A stretch of DNA of 64,000 bases from Calothrix sp. NIES-4105. GTDB taxonomy: Bacteria; Cyanobacteriota; Cyanobacteriia; Cyanobacteriales; Nostocaceae. Shown here one piece after another: positions 1-8,423 of this stretch. The stretch covers positions 1,367,470-1,431,469 of the forward strand of contig NZ_AP018290.1 in assembly GCF_002368415.1 (NCBI RefSeq), given 5' to 3'. A model generated the notes under the pieces. That model did not search any database. It saw only the letters and a list, made by a program, of their open reading frames with translations, and was not told where the DNA came from. Position 1 is the stretch's first letter, and each line of letters starts with the position of its first letter. Made by a program: the position numbers and the translations under genes.

Positions 1-66
1 CAAGTTTGATAATTTATTAAAAAAGACACAAATTGGTTTATTAATTTTTAAAACTCATCAGCTTAG

Positions 67-306
67 TTATTCTTTTGCCGCAAGTTGAATCTTCAGGATT
101 TTATTTTGTTCTCTAAGTACCCCAAGTGAATCAATCTGACAATCGTCAAAAGTCACAGAATCTACATCAATGAAATTTGATATTGCCAGTTCAATAACTA
201 CTTCAGGAGGAAGTTGAGTCTCTTTGGAATATTCGTCTATTGCTTGCCTAATACGTTCTGGCAAGTAGTCTAAAACATTTTTAAGTGCGTTTGCTTCGGT
301 TTGCAT
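67..306 (-). CDS. Small hypothetical protein (79 aa)
   Basis: An acidic, mostly helical 79-residue ORF that starts with MQTEANALKNVLDYLPERIR and ends in a leucine- and lysine-rich helix (EQNKILKIQL). The part around residues 20-45 (IDEYSKETQLPPEVVIELAISNFID) resembles the helix pair of ribbon-helix-helix or DUF-type small proteins found beside toxins, but no family could be assigned. It has no partner gene within the window. The ATG start is followed by a clean open frame and no longer frame competes on the other strand. Role unknown. Confidence 0.55.
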   Translation of the reverse strand: MQTEANALKNVLDYLPERIRQAIDEYSKETQLPPEVVIELAISNFIDVDSVTFDDCQIDSLGVLREQNKILKIQLAAKE

Positions 307-375
307 AGCTATTTACTCAGACAATGGAATTCTAGTGTTATATATCAGTTTGTCAATTTTTTAAAGAATTAGAAT

Positions 376-445
376 GTTGATGGAGCGTGACTTGTAGGTT
401 TTCAATTTTTGTAGTTGGGTCTTGTTCCTTGACCCAACCTACATA
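376..445. repeat. Hairpin interspersed repeat (TTGGGT...ACCCAA type)
   Basis: An inverted repeat with arms GTAGTTGGGTC and GACCCAACCTAC around a short TTGTTCCTT loop. The same CCCAACCTAC motif recurs near 46770-46785 and 63570-63585, so this is one copy of a family scattered through the window. It lies just past the 3' end of the ABC ATPase gene (448, minus strand) and could act as its terminator, but no clear U-run follows. Confidence 0.6.
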
Positions 446-447
446 TT

Positions 448-2106
448 TTATGCTTTTGCTAAGAGAGGCGCCGCAGCAAGTAGAGTTTGGGTATATGGGT
501 GTTGGGGGTTAGCGAAGATTTCTTTAGTGGCGCCAAGTTCGACAATTTTACCACCGTGCATTACTGCGATGCGGTCACATAAAAAGCGCGCTAACCATAA
601 GTCATGGGTAATAAATAAATACGTTAGCTCGAATTCTTCTTTTAATTCCAACATTAAATCTAAAACTTGTGATTGAACGCTTGCGTCTAACATGCTGACG
701 GGTTCATCACAAATTATAAGTTTGGGACGGGTAATTAATGCGCGCGCGATAGCTACACGCTGCTGTTGTCCTCCAGAAAGGTCGGATGGACTACGTTCAT
801 AGTACATTTCAGCAGGCTTTAAACCAACCCGTTCTAACATAGCTATTACTTGCTGCTTCGCTTCTTCTTGTGTAGCTATACCATGAATTAAAAGTGGGTC
901 GGCAATACTTTGTCCAACTGTCATGGCAGGATTTAAGCAAGCGTGCGGGTCTTGGAACACCATCTGCATTTGGCGCCTTTCTTTCCGCATATCTTGACGC
1001 GATAGTGTTGTAAGCTCGGTACCGAGGAATTCAACTTTACCAGCGGTGGGGCGAATTAATTGTAAAATAGTCCGGGATAACGTGCTTTTACCGCACCCTG
1101 ACTCACCAACTAAACCGAGAATTTCCCCTGGATATAGTTCCAAATTTATACCATCGACGGCTTTAATAGTTTGACCTTGACCTTTAAATAAACGCTCGAT
1201 AAAGTTAGGTTCGATTGTATAATGCTGCTTGAGTTCGGTGACTTTGAGTAACGGCGCCTGAGATTTGACGAATTGCGTGTTCTTGGATGGTATTTGATCG
1301 CTCGTTACTTCGTCTATAGATTGAATATGTAAAGCTGCTTTTAATAATGACTGTGTATATTGATGTTGCGGGTTGCGGAAAACTTCGTCGGTAGTTCCAG
1401 TTTCTACCATCTTGCCGAAGTACATCACACCAATGCGCGAACAGTACTCAGCTACCATTGCTAAATCGTGAGAAATTAGCAGTAACGCCATATTCTCTTC
1501 GCTGCATAACCGAGTAAGTTCTTGTAATATTTGTGCGGAAACCGTGACATCTAAACTAGTTGTTGGCTCATCGGCAACTATTAATTTAGGATTTAATAGC
1601 AGCGCTAACGCGATAGCTACCCGTTGCCGCATTCCACCACTAAATTCATGGGGAAATTGGTTCCACCGACTTGCAGGAATTTTAACTTTTTCTAGAGTTG
1701 CAATTGCTCTGTCTTTAGCTTGCTTGTTTGATAACTCTGGTGCATGTGCTTTAAGAGTTTCCAAACAGTGATTACCAATAGTCATGAGTGGGTCGAGTCG
1801 CGTCATCGGGTCTTGAAACACTAACGCGACTACCTCACCCCGAAATTGTCGCATTTGGGGTGGTGTAAAATCTAATACAGATTGTCCTTTATATATAATT
1901 TTTCCTTCGGTGCGTGAACCACCGGGGAGCAACCGCATTACCGCGCGTCCAAGCGTTGACTTACCACATCCTGATTCACCAACTAACCCCATACGCTCCC
2001 CAGGCTGTAGCGTAAATGACACATCATCTACTGCCCAACGTAGTTCTTCATCCGCGCGCTGCGGGTATGCTACACGTAGGTTTTCGACGCTAAATAATTC
2101 GCTCAT
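448..2106 (-). CDS. Oligopeptide/dipeptide ABC transporter, tandem ATPase (DppD-DppF type fusion)
   Basis: Two ABC ATPase domains in one 552-residue chain, each with the extension typical of peptide/nickel importers. Domain 1 (about 3-265) has Walker A GESGCGKST, signature FSGGMRQR and Walker B LIVADEPT. Domain 2 (about 285-545) has a second GESGCGKST, signature LSGGQQQR and Walker B LIICDEPV. The family energises uptake of oligopeptides or related solutes through a DppBC-type permease with a periplasmic binding protein. No permease or binding protein is nearby, so the rest of the transporter must be encoded elsewhere, as is common in cyanobacteria. The substrate cannot be read from the sequence. 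Confidence 0.93.
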   Translation of the reverse strand: MSELFSVENLRVAYPQRADEELRWAVDDVSFTLQPGERMGLVGESGCGKSTLGRAVMRLLPGGSRTEGKIIYKGQSVLDFTPPQMRQFRGEVVALVFQDPMTRLDPLMTIGNHCLETLKAHAPELSNKQAKDRAIATLEKVKIPASRWNQFPHEFSGGMRQRVAIALALLLNPKLIVADEPTTSLDVTVSAQILQELTRLCSEENMALLLISHDLAMVAEYCSRIGVMYFGKMVETGTTDEVFRNPQHQYTQSLLKAALHIQSIDEVTSDQIPSKNTQFVKSQAPLLKVTELKQHYTIEPNFIERLFKGQGQTIKAVDGINLELYPGEILGLVGESGCGKSTLSRTILQLIRPTAGKVEFLGTELTTLSRQDMRKERRQMQMVFQDPHACLNPAMTVGQSIADPLLIHGIATQEEAKQQVIAMLERVGLKPAEMYYERSPSDLSGGQQQRVAIARALITRPKLIICDEPVSMLDASVQSQVLDLMLELKEEFELTYLFITHDLWLARFLCDRIAVMHGGKIVELGATKEIFANPQHPYTQTLLAAAPLLAKA

Positions 2107-2241
2107 AGTTTAATTTATAGATATTTAGTTATTAATAGTCTCAGATACAATATATATAAGGTAAGGATTAATTTTCACATACTTTATCAGATTACTGATA
2201 TAAGACCAAGGTAAATGTTCCCGGACGCTACAAAATTTCTT

Positions 2242-2340
2242 GCAACGGATGTAACGGATGTAACGGATGAGTTACTGGTTGCAAACAAAGTATAGTTATT
2301 TAAAACTACCTATCCGTTACATCCTAGAGTCATCCGTTGC
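2242..2340. repeat. GTAACGGAT tandem/inverted repeat
   Basis: Three direct copies of a nine-base unit (GCAACGGAT, GTAACGGAT, GTAACGGAT) at 2242-2268 face inverted copies (ATCCGTTAC, ATCC, CATCCGTTGC) at 2312-2340, giving a long potential hairpin. The distal arm overlaps the last codons and stop of the 2330-2668 gene. A related copy directly follows the relA stop codon at 5246-5300. Confidence 0.75.
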
Positions 2341-2668
2341 CAATCACAGCCTCGCAATAACTTATAAGAGTTGTAAGACGTTCTAATATGGTATTGAGTC
2401 GAGTTTGAGTAGTCGCTTCGGTACGCGCGCTGCCTAAAAAAGTTATATCAATCTCTAAAAGCCGCAGTTGCTTACTAGTTTCAGTACGGTATTTGACTTC
2501 AAGCGCATCATCGCTAGTTAAAGGCACAATTTCAGTAGCGAAATATTGCTGTAATGAGGTCAGACGCTCTTTAAGCTCCGCTGCGGTTAACTGACTGGCG
2601 CCAACCATTGAGCGTAAGTCCTTCAGTTCAGTGAACAATGTATTATATTTATCTTTAGTTAGAGACAT
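2330..2668 (-). CDS. Hypothetical protein (112 aa), helical
   Basis: A 112-residue, largely helical protein without signal peptide or membrane segments (MSLTKDKYNTLFTELKDLRS...). Heptad-like leucines around residues 10-45 suggest a short coiled coil. No family recognised. It is divergent from relA with about 325 bases between them. The last residues and stop (GGC AAC GGA TGA) lie inside the GTAACGGAT repeat, so the original C-terminus may have been replaced by repeat sequence. Judged real because the frame is long, free of an opposing ORF, and has an ATG start. Confidence 0.6.
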   Translation of the reverse strand: MSLTKDKYNTLFTELKDLRSMVGASQLTAAELKERLTSLQQYFATEIVPLTSDDALEVKYRTETSKQLRLLEIDITFLGSARTEATTQTRLNTILERLTTLISYCEAVIGNG

Positions 2669-2994
2669 CTAATGCTAATTGAGATACTATTAATGTCAAG
2701 TAATTTTCCTAAACACTAATTCTCTCCTGAATTGGATGCCACAAATCTTAATTATTTTGGGGCTTATTTCGCTATTGTCCCCGTTATTTTCCTATCATTG
2801 CTTAATATACGCGCTCAAACTGCATGAGCGCGTAGCTCTTGACAATTCAACGTAGTCGTATATTGACCGTATACTGACTGCTTGCACGCTCGCAACGAAC
2901 TTGATGCGGCACTAAGCCTATCAAGTGATTTCCCTTTTGTAAAGGGGAGTCAAACCAATCGGACTAAACACACCCATTATCTAAACCCAATTGT
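2669..2994. other. Intergenic region upstream of relA, no gene seen
   Basis: About 325 bases between two divergent genes. It contains an imperfect dyad GCGCTCAAACTGCATGAGCGC near 2812-2832 but no ORF or RNA gene that I can support. It presumably carries the promoters of both flanking genes. Confidence 0.5.
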
Positions 2995-5244
2995 ATGAGT
3001 GGCTTACTACTAAATACCCCAGCCGATATCACCCTTCCGGATTGGCTTAAAGATTGTTTAAAAAAGGGAGTATCCGTTGATAAGGCAGAAGAGGAACGAA
3101 GGACAGACGATAATGACTTAATTTGTCGCGCATTTCGATTTGCTTACGATTTGCATGACGGGCAACTTCGTAAGTCAGGGGAACCTTATATATGTCATCC
3201 TGTTGCAGTCGCTGGGTTATTGCGTGACCTAGGAGGCAGTCCTGCTATGATAGCAGCTGGCTTTCTCCATGATGTAGTTGAAGATACAGATGTAACAATA
3301 GAGGAAATTGAGGAGCGATTTGGCGCCGAAGTACGGCGTTTGGTTGAAGGTGTTACAAAACTTTCTAAGATAAACTTTAAAACAAAGACTGAGGGACAAG
3401 CAGAAAATTTTCGCCGTATGTTCTTGTCGATGGCACAAGATATTCGCGTTATCGTTGTAAAATTAGCTGACCGCCTCCATAACATGCGGACAATGGAAGT
3501 TATGTCAGAAGAAAGTCGGCGCCGTAATGCCCAAGAAACGCGCGATATCTTTGCTCCCCTAGCAAACCGTTTAGGGATTTGGCGTTTTAAATGGGAATTA
3601 GAAGATTTAGCATTTAAGTATTTAGAGCCAGAGTCATTCCGGCAAATTCAAAACCTTGTTGCCGAAAAACGTGACGCACGCGAAGATCGGCTCAAAAAAG
3701 TTTCCGACACGCTGCGAAGTCGAATGGTAGAAGCAGGTATTCAATGTACCGACGTTAGCGGTAGACCAAAGCATCTTTACAGTATTTATCAAAAGATGCA
3801 GCGACAGAACAAAGAATTTAACGAAATTTACGATTTAGCAGCACTACGAATAATTGTTAATACCAATGAAGAATGCTATCGTGCGTTAGCAGTCGTGCAT
3901 GATGCCTTTCGTCCAATTCCTGGACGTTTCAAAGATTATATCGGCTTACCCAAACCCAACCGTTATCAATCATTACATACTGGAGTGATTGGTCCTTGGG
4001 GGCGCCCATTAGAAGTGCAAATACGTACATTAGAAATGCACCGCATCGCCGAATATGGTATTGCCGCACACTGGAAGTATAAAGAGACGGGTGGTTCTCA
4101 CAACACCCAAATGAGTCCGAATGATGATAAATTCACTTGGTTACGTCAGTTGTTAGAGTGGCAAAACGACCTCAAAGACGCTCAAGAATATTTAGAAAGC
4201 ATTAAAGACAATCTTTTTGAAGATGATGTTTATGTGTTTACACCAAAAGGTGATGTAGTGCCATTAAGTCCGGGTTCGACGACAGTTGATTTTGCCTATC
4301 GTATACACTCCGAAGTCGGCAATCATTGTTCAGGCGCCCGCGTTAACGGTAAAATGGTACCGCTTTCAACGAGGTTACAAAATGGCGATATCGTTGAAAT
4401 CTTAACGCAAAAGAACAGTCATCCAAGTTTACACTGGTTAAACTTCGTCGCCACATCAGCCGCCAAAAATCGGATCAAACAATGGTACAAGCGTTCACGT
4501 AGAGAAGAGAATATAGCGCGCGGACGTGAGTTGTTGGAAAAAGAGATAGGTAAAAACGGATTTGAAAACGTGTTAAAGTCCGAACCAATGCAAGCAGTTG
4601 CCGAGCGATGTAACTATCAAAGCGTGGAAGATTTGATTGCAGCATTAGGTTATGGTGAGGTAACGCTGAATTTAGTATTAAATCGTTGGAGAGACTTAGT
4701 AAAATCTCAAGAAACGAACGTAATACAGTTACCAATACCAACATCATCACCCAAACGTGAGGTGCCTCCATCATCGCGTATTAGCGACTCACCAATACTT
4801 GGAGTTGAAGGGTTGATGTATCATTTAGCAGGTTGCTGTACACCAATACCTGGTGAAAAAATTATTGGAGCAGTAACGCGCGGTAGAGGAATAACAATAC
4901 ATCGTCAAGGATGCAGTAACCACGAACACATTGAAGGTGAGCGCTTAATTCCTGTAACATGGAACTCTAATATTGAACAGAACGGGCGCTATTCAACATA
5001 CCCAGTAAATGTACAAATTGAAGCATTAGATCGAGTTGGCGTACTGAAAGATATTCTTTCAAAGCTTACTGACCAATGCATCAACGTGCGTCACGCTTCG
5101 GTAAAAACAGCTACTAACCAACCAGCATTAATTGACTTGGGGATGGAAGTACGTGACACCGCACAGTTAGAACAGGTGTTCACTCAAATTAAAAAACTGA
5201 GTGATATTCTTAATATTCGTCGTGTAGGTAATAACGAAGAATAG
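2995..5244 (+). CDS. relA: Bifunctional (p)ppGpp synthetase/hydrolase, RelA/SpoT (Rsh) family
   Basis: A full-length Rsh protein of 749 residues. The HD hydrolase domain (about 45-200) keeps the metal-binding histidine in ICHPV (residue 68) and the HDVVED motif (92-97), so hydrolase activity should be intact. The synthetase domain (about 250-370) has the RFKDYIGLPKPNRYQSLHT block. A TGS domain (about 412-475, DDVYVFTPKGDVV) and a C-terminal ACT domain (about 670-745) follow. The family makes pppGpp/ppGpp from GTP/GDP plus ATP and degrades it, controlling the stringent response; many cyanobacteria have a single such enzyme. The stop is followed two bases later by a GTAACGGAT hairpin repeat that may terminate transcription. 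Confidence 0.96.
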   Translation: MSGLLLNTPADITLPDWLKDCLKKGVSVDKAEEERRTDDNDLICRAFRFAYDLHDGQLRKSGEPYICHPVAVAGLLRDLGGSPAMIAAGFLHDVVEDTDVTIEEIEERFGAEVRRLVEGVTKLSKINFKTKTEGQAENFRRMFLSMAQDIRVIVVKLADRLHNMRTMEVMSEESRRRNAQETRDIFAPLANRLGIWRFKWELEDLAFKYLEPESFRQIQNLVAEKRDAREDRLKKVSDTLRSRMVEAGIQCTDVSGRPKHLYSIYQKMQRQNKEFNEIYDLAALRIIVNTNEECYRALAVVHDAFRPIPGRFKDYIGLPKPNRYQSLHTGVIGPWGRPLEVQIRTLEMHRIAEYGIAAHWKYKETGGSHNTQMSPNDDKFTWLRQLLEWQNDLKDAQEYLESIKDNLFEDDVYVFTPKGDVVPLSPGSTTVDFAYRIHSEVGNHCSGARVNGKMVPLSTRLQNGDIVEILTQKNSHPSLHWLNFVATSAAKNRIKQWYKRSRREENIARGRELLEKEIGKNGFENVLKSEPMQAVAERCNYQSVEDLIAALGYGEVTLNLVLNRWRDLVKSQETNVIQLPIPTSSPKREVPPSSRISDSPILGVEGLMYHLAGCCTPIPGEKIIGAVTRGRGITIHRQGCSNHEHIEGERLIPVTWNSNIEQNGRYSTYPVNVQIEALDRVGVLKDILSKLTDQCINVRHASVKTATNQPALIDLGMEVRDTAQLEQVFTQIKKLSDILNIRRVGNNEE

Positions 5245-5245
5245 T

Positions 5246-5300
5246 GGCAACGGATAAAACGGATGTAACGGATGTTTTATTCGTTACATTCCGTAACTAT
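5246..5300. repeat. GTAACGGAT hairpin repeat after relA
   Basis: Units GCAACGGAT, AAACGGAT and GTAACGGAT followed by the inverted arm CGTTACATTCCGTAAC. It is the same family as the copy at 2242-2340, so two copies flank the relA locus. It can fold into a hairpin starting immediately after the relA stop. Confidence 0.7.
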
Positions 5301-5365
5301 TATTGCTTTATCTAGCTATGATGGAGGTAAATGATTTCAAATATTAGAGTTATCACCCAACTGTT

Positions 5366-6433
5366 ATGTTAAGCGACCTAACAATCCACAATTATCGTTC
5401 CCTGCAAGACTTTCATATTGATGGATTAGCACAGGTTAATCTTATCGTCGGTAGTAATAACAGCGGTAAAACAAGTTTATTAGAAGCTATTTATTTACTA
5501 GTCAATCAAAATAATCCTCAATCAATGATTGATTTACTAGATAATCGGGGGGAAATTGCTTTATCTAAAACTTCCAACCTCTCGCATAGCTATCAGATTA
5601 AGCATATATTTAATAATCATCAACTAAGTTTTAATCATAATATTAATATTCAATCTCGAGAGCAAAGTCCTCTCAAATTACAAATTAAATTATCGTTAGC
5701 AAATAATCAAGAAGAATTAGATGAATATATTTCAGAGAATGAATTACCTATATTGACGCTGGACTTTGCTTATAACTCACATCAAGAACTTAAAATACCA
5801 GTATATGAGGATGGAACGTTAGAAGCAAGAATTTTTAGAACAAGGTCAGCAAAGTCATTGTTAGAATTAACTCCTCCGGCTTGCAAATTTTTAACTACAG
5901 AGAATACTAATTTTAACCAATTAAGTACACTTTGGGATTCAATTAATTTAACGCCTAAAGAAGACGAAGTAGTAAAAGCATTACAAATTATTGAACCGCA
6001 TGTAGAACGTATTAGTTTTACAAGTAGTCGAAATAGTAACGTAATTGTAAAAATGCGCGGGCACAGTGACCCTGTACCTTTAGGCAGTATGGGGGATGGT
6101 ATGAGGCGCCTTCTGACTTTAGCGTTGTCTGCGGTAAATGTTGAAAACGGTTTTTTATTAATTGATGAAATCGATACTGGTCTTTATTACGAAGTCCAAG
6201 CCGACATGTGGCGCCTAATTTTAGAAACAGCGCATCGACTCAATATACAAGTGTTTGCAACAACACATAGTTGGGATTGCGTTCGTGCATTTGAAGAAGC
6301 ATTAGAAGATGCAAATGATAGCACAATTGGAAAATTATTTAGATTGGATTCAAAATACGGCAAAATCCGTGCAGTAGAGTATTTAGCCGAAGAATTAAAA
6401 ATTGCTATAAAGCAAAATATCGAGGTACGTTGA
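5366..6433 (+). CDS. ABC-type/SMC-like AAA ATPase (AAA_15/AAA_21 type), partner of TOPRIM protein
   Basis: A 355-residue ATPase of the OLD/RecF-like class. It opens with LTIHNYRSLQDFHIDGL, then Walker A GSNNSGKT (29-36), an ABC-like signature around PLGSMGDGMRR (238-247), Walker B FLLIDEID (263-270) and a switch histidine in TTHSWD (299-304). There is no TOPRIM domain in this chain; the next gene supplies one and overlaps it as TGATG, implying translational coupling and a shared complex. In OLD, Gabija and PARIS-type phage-defence modules such ATPases sense a trigger and control a TOPRIM effector. A defence role here is inference; a DNA repair role is the alternative. Confidence 0.85.
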   Translation: MLSDLTIHNYRSLQDFHIDGLAQVNLIVGSNNSGKTSLLEAIYLLVNQNNPQSMIDLLDNRGEIALSKTSNLSHSYQIKHIFNNHQLSFNHNINIQSREQSPLKLQIKLSLANNQEELDEYISENELPILTLDFAYNSHQELKIPVYEDGTLEARIFRTRSAKSLLELTPPACKFLTTENTNFNQLSTLWDSINLTPKEDEVVKALQIIEPHVERISFTSSRNSNVIVKMRGHSDPVPLGSMGDGMRRLLTLALSAVNVENGFLLIDEIDTGLYYEVQADMWRLILETAHRLNIQVFATTHSWDCVRAFEEALEDANDSTIGKLFRLDSKYGKIRAVEYLAEELKIAIKQNIEVR

Positions 6434-7080
6434 TGCCAAAAAAAATTCAATCATCACAATTGCTTGTTGAAGGGAAAAACGACATACATGTGATTTGGGC
6501 TTTGTGCCACATGTATCAGCTACCAGAAACATTCTCTGTAGAAGTAGCAAACGCTTCGGAAACAGAAGGAATTGAGGCACTTTTAAATGGATTACCATTG
6601 AAGCTAAGAGAAAAAAACTTGGAAATATTGGGAATTGTAGTTGATGCTGACCAAGATTTAGCCGCGCGCTGGCAAGCAGTAAAAAGTAGATTAAGAGCAA
6701 GTGGTTATCAAAATATACCTGAAACTCTAACACAATCAGGATTAGTTCACATTGAGCCAGAATTACCCAAAGTTGGAGTTTGGCTAATGCCAAATAATCA
6801 ACTTCCCGGAATGTTAGAGGATTTTGTTAAGTGTTTTATTCCCGATGACGATACACTACTACCCAAAGCTGAACTTGTCCTGCAAGAAATTGAACAAGCT
6901 AATCTTAACCCATACACATTGATTCATCGACCTAAAGCATTAATACATACTTGGCTCGCTTGGCAAGAAAAACCCGGTATGCCTATGGGACAAGCAATTA
7001 CAGCAAGGGTATTACATCATGATTCGGCGCCTGCAATTATATTTGTTGAATGGTTAAAACGTTTATTTAATCTGCCTTAA
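6433..7080 (+). CDS. TOPRIM-like DUF3226 protein, effector partner of the AAA ATPase
   Basis: About 215 residues starting at the ATG that overlaps the upstream stop by one base (TGATG); a TTG three bases earlier is also possible. The N-terminus has a TOPRIM-like glutamate motif LLVEGKND and, about 55 residues later, VVDADQD with two acidic residues. A conserved-looking block WLMPNNQLPGMLEDF follows. This arrangement (E, then DxD, then a late acidic motif) fits DUF3226/DUF4435-type TOPRIM nucleases, the class of effector used by PARIS (AriB) and OLD-type systems. I infer a metal-dependent nuclease acting with the upstream ATPase. No signal peptide or membrane segment. Confidence 0.8.
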   Translation: MPKKIQSSQLLVEGKNDIHVIWALCHMYQLPETFSVEVANASETEGIEALLNGLPLKLREKNLEILGIVVDADQDLAARWQAVKSRLRASGYQNIPETLTQSGLVHIEPELPKVGVWLMPNNQLPGMLEDFVKCFIPDDDTLLPKAELVLQEIEQANLNPYTLIHRPKALIHTWLAWQEKPGMPMGQAITARVLHHDSAPAIIFVEWLKRLFNLP

Positions 7081-7184
7081 AACATTTGTATATAGACTTG
7101 GCGCTCTTGTGTAGCGTCATAAACACGGGAACATCAAAGTGTTTGATTACCGTCACAATTTTATCTATATATGAGACTTATGGC

Positions 7185-7817
7185 ATGTTACCACTTGATA
7201 AAGTAATTTTTTTGCTGTTTTTTCCGGCTTGCGTTGGTTTATTGACCCAAGTTATTTGGGGTATAGAATTAACTAATCAATTGGTAGCATCGGGGACTTT
7301 TATATTTTGCATTGAACAAGCTCGAATGGCTGTGAAGGATTTACGGCAGATAGAAGATGCAAAAGCACTTGTTCAAGATGTACGCTTAGATACTTTTTAT
7401 CAAGTTACTCTTATTACTATCGCTGTTGAGCTTTTAGGTTTTTATATATCGATAGTTTGGTTAGGATGGGGATCAATTGTAATTTTACTGAGCCAAATTT
7501 GGTTTAATTTGCTTGCCTCTGTTAAAATTCAATATCCAAATCAAGTTGCTGAAAATATATTAAAAGTTGATAATTATAATTTTTCTAACACCTCGGCTCT
7601 TACTTTATCGGCGCCTGTATTACTAAATGCAGTACCAATTTATGTAAGATATTGGAAAATATCTGAACGTTTACCTGTATTAATTGCTGATATTTTAGGG
7701 TTAGTTTTAATTAGCTTTTGGATGCTACAAATTGGCTCATTGTTTATATCTTGGGCACTGTTTGCAATGGTAATCGTTTATGGAATAGCTAAATTAATTC
7801 TGCTTTTGTCTCGCTGA
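7185..7817 (+). CDS. Hypothetical multi-pass membrane protein
   Basis: About 210 residues from the ATG at 7185; the frame stays open upstream to a TTG at 7086, only five bases after the TOPRIM stop. Four or five hydrophobic stretches (VIFLLFFPACVGLLTQVIW, VTLITIAVELLGFYISIVWL, the segment around LVLISFWMLQIGSLF, and a final IVYGIAKLILLL) flank a cytosolic-looking loop with charged residues (QARMAVKDLRQIEDAK). No family recognised. Its proximity to the ATPase/TOPRIM pair makes it a possible third component, but the gap to the ATG (about 100 bases) also allows independent expression. Confidence 0.6.
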   Translation: MLPLDKVIFLLFFPACVGLLTQVIWGIELTNQLVASGTFIFCIEQARMAVKDLRQIEDAKALVQDVRLDTFYQVTLITIAVELLGFYISIVWLGWGSIVILLSQIWFNLLASVKIQYPNQVAENILKVDNYNFSNTSALTLSAPVLLNAVPIYVRYWKISERLPVLIADILGLVLISFWMLQIGSLFISWALFAMVIVYGIAKLILLLSR

Positions 7818-7886
7818 ATAATTTGTTTATTCATATTAGGGCAAGCGTCTATTATTATAATGAGCATTAAAGATTAGGTAAGTTAG

Positions 7887-8336
7887 ATGAGCTATGTTCA
7901 TTCTCTTCGAGCATTAGTTGGGCATCGTCCATTAATTATTGCTGGTGCTGCAGTACTAATTTTTGATAAACATAATCGTCTACTGCTTCAACACCGTAAA
8001 GATAATCAGCAGTGGGGGTTAATTGGTGGAAGCATGGAAATTGGCGAGTCGTTAGAAGACACAGCTAGACGTGAAGTCTATGAAGAAACAGGTTTAGAGC
8101 TATTGGAGCTAGAGTGGTTTGAATTATTTTCTGGCAAAGAACTTATATATGAATGTCCAAACGGGGATGTTGTAGTTAATGTAGTAGCAGTTTACACAGC
8201 ACGGCGCTTTAGAGGAGAACTCAAGGCAGATAAAGAAGAAGCGCATGAGGTACGTTTTTTCAACTTGAAGGAGCTACCTCTTGAATTGAGTCCACCAGAT
8301 AAACCTGTTATAGAGCGCTTTCGAGAGCAATTTTGA
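7887..8336 (+). CDS. NUDIX hydrolase
   Basis: 149 residues with a complete Nudix box: GGSMEIGESLEDTARREVYE followed by ETGL (about residues 48-71), matching GX5EX7REUXEEXGU. The preceding LLLQHRKDNQQWGLIGG strand is typical. The family hydrolyses nucleoside diphosphates linked to another moiety, and this short cytosolic form resembles ADP-ribose or mutated-nucleotide pyrophosphatases; the substrate cannot be told from sequence. It starts at an ATG and ends 88 bases before the convergent old-yellow-enzyme gene. Confidence 0.92.
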   Translation: MSYVHSLRALVGHRPLIIAGAAVLIFDKHNRLLLQHRKDNQQWGLIGGSMEIGESLEDTARREVYEETGLELLELEWFELFSGKELIYECPNGDVVVNVVAVYTARRFRGELKADKEEAHEVRFFNLKELPLELSPPDKPVIERFREQF

Positions 8337-8339
8337 TTC

Positions 8340-8420
8340 TGGTTTATACGCTAATTCTCTCTGTGTACTCTGTGACGGGCGTGGTAATAAAAATATATCA
8401 CCACAGAGACAAATAAGTAG
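8340..8420. repeat. Hairpin repeat (CTCTGTG family)
   Basis: Between two convergent genes, CTCTGTGTACTCTGTGACG faces the inverted ATCACCACAGAGACAAA. It is related to the CCTTTGTGTCC repeats elsewhere in the window and probably forms a hairpin that could terminate both genes. Confidence 0.5.
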
Positions 8421-8423
8421 ATT

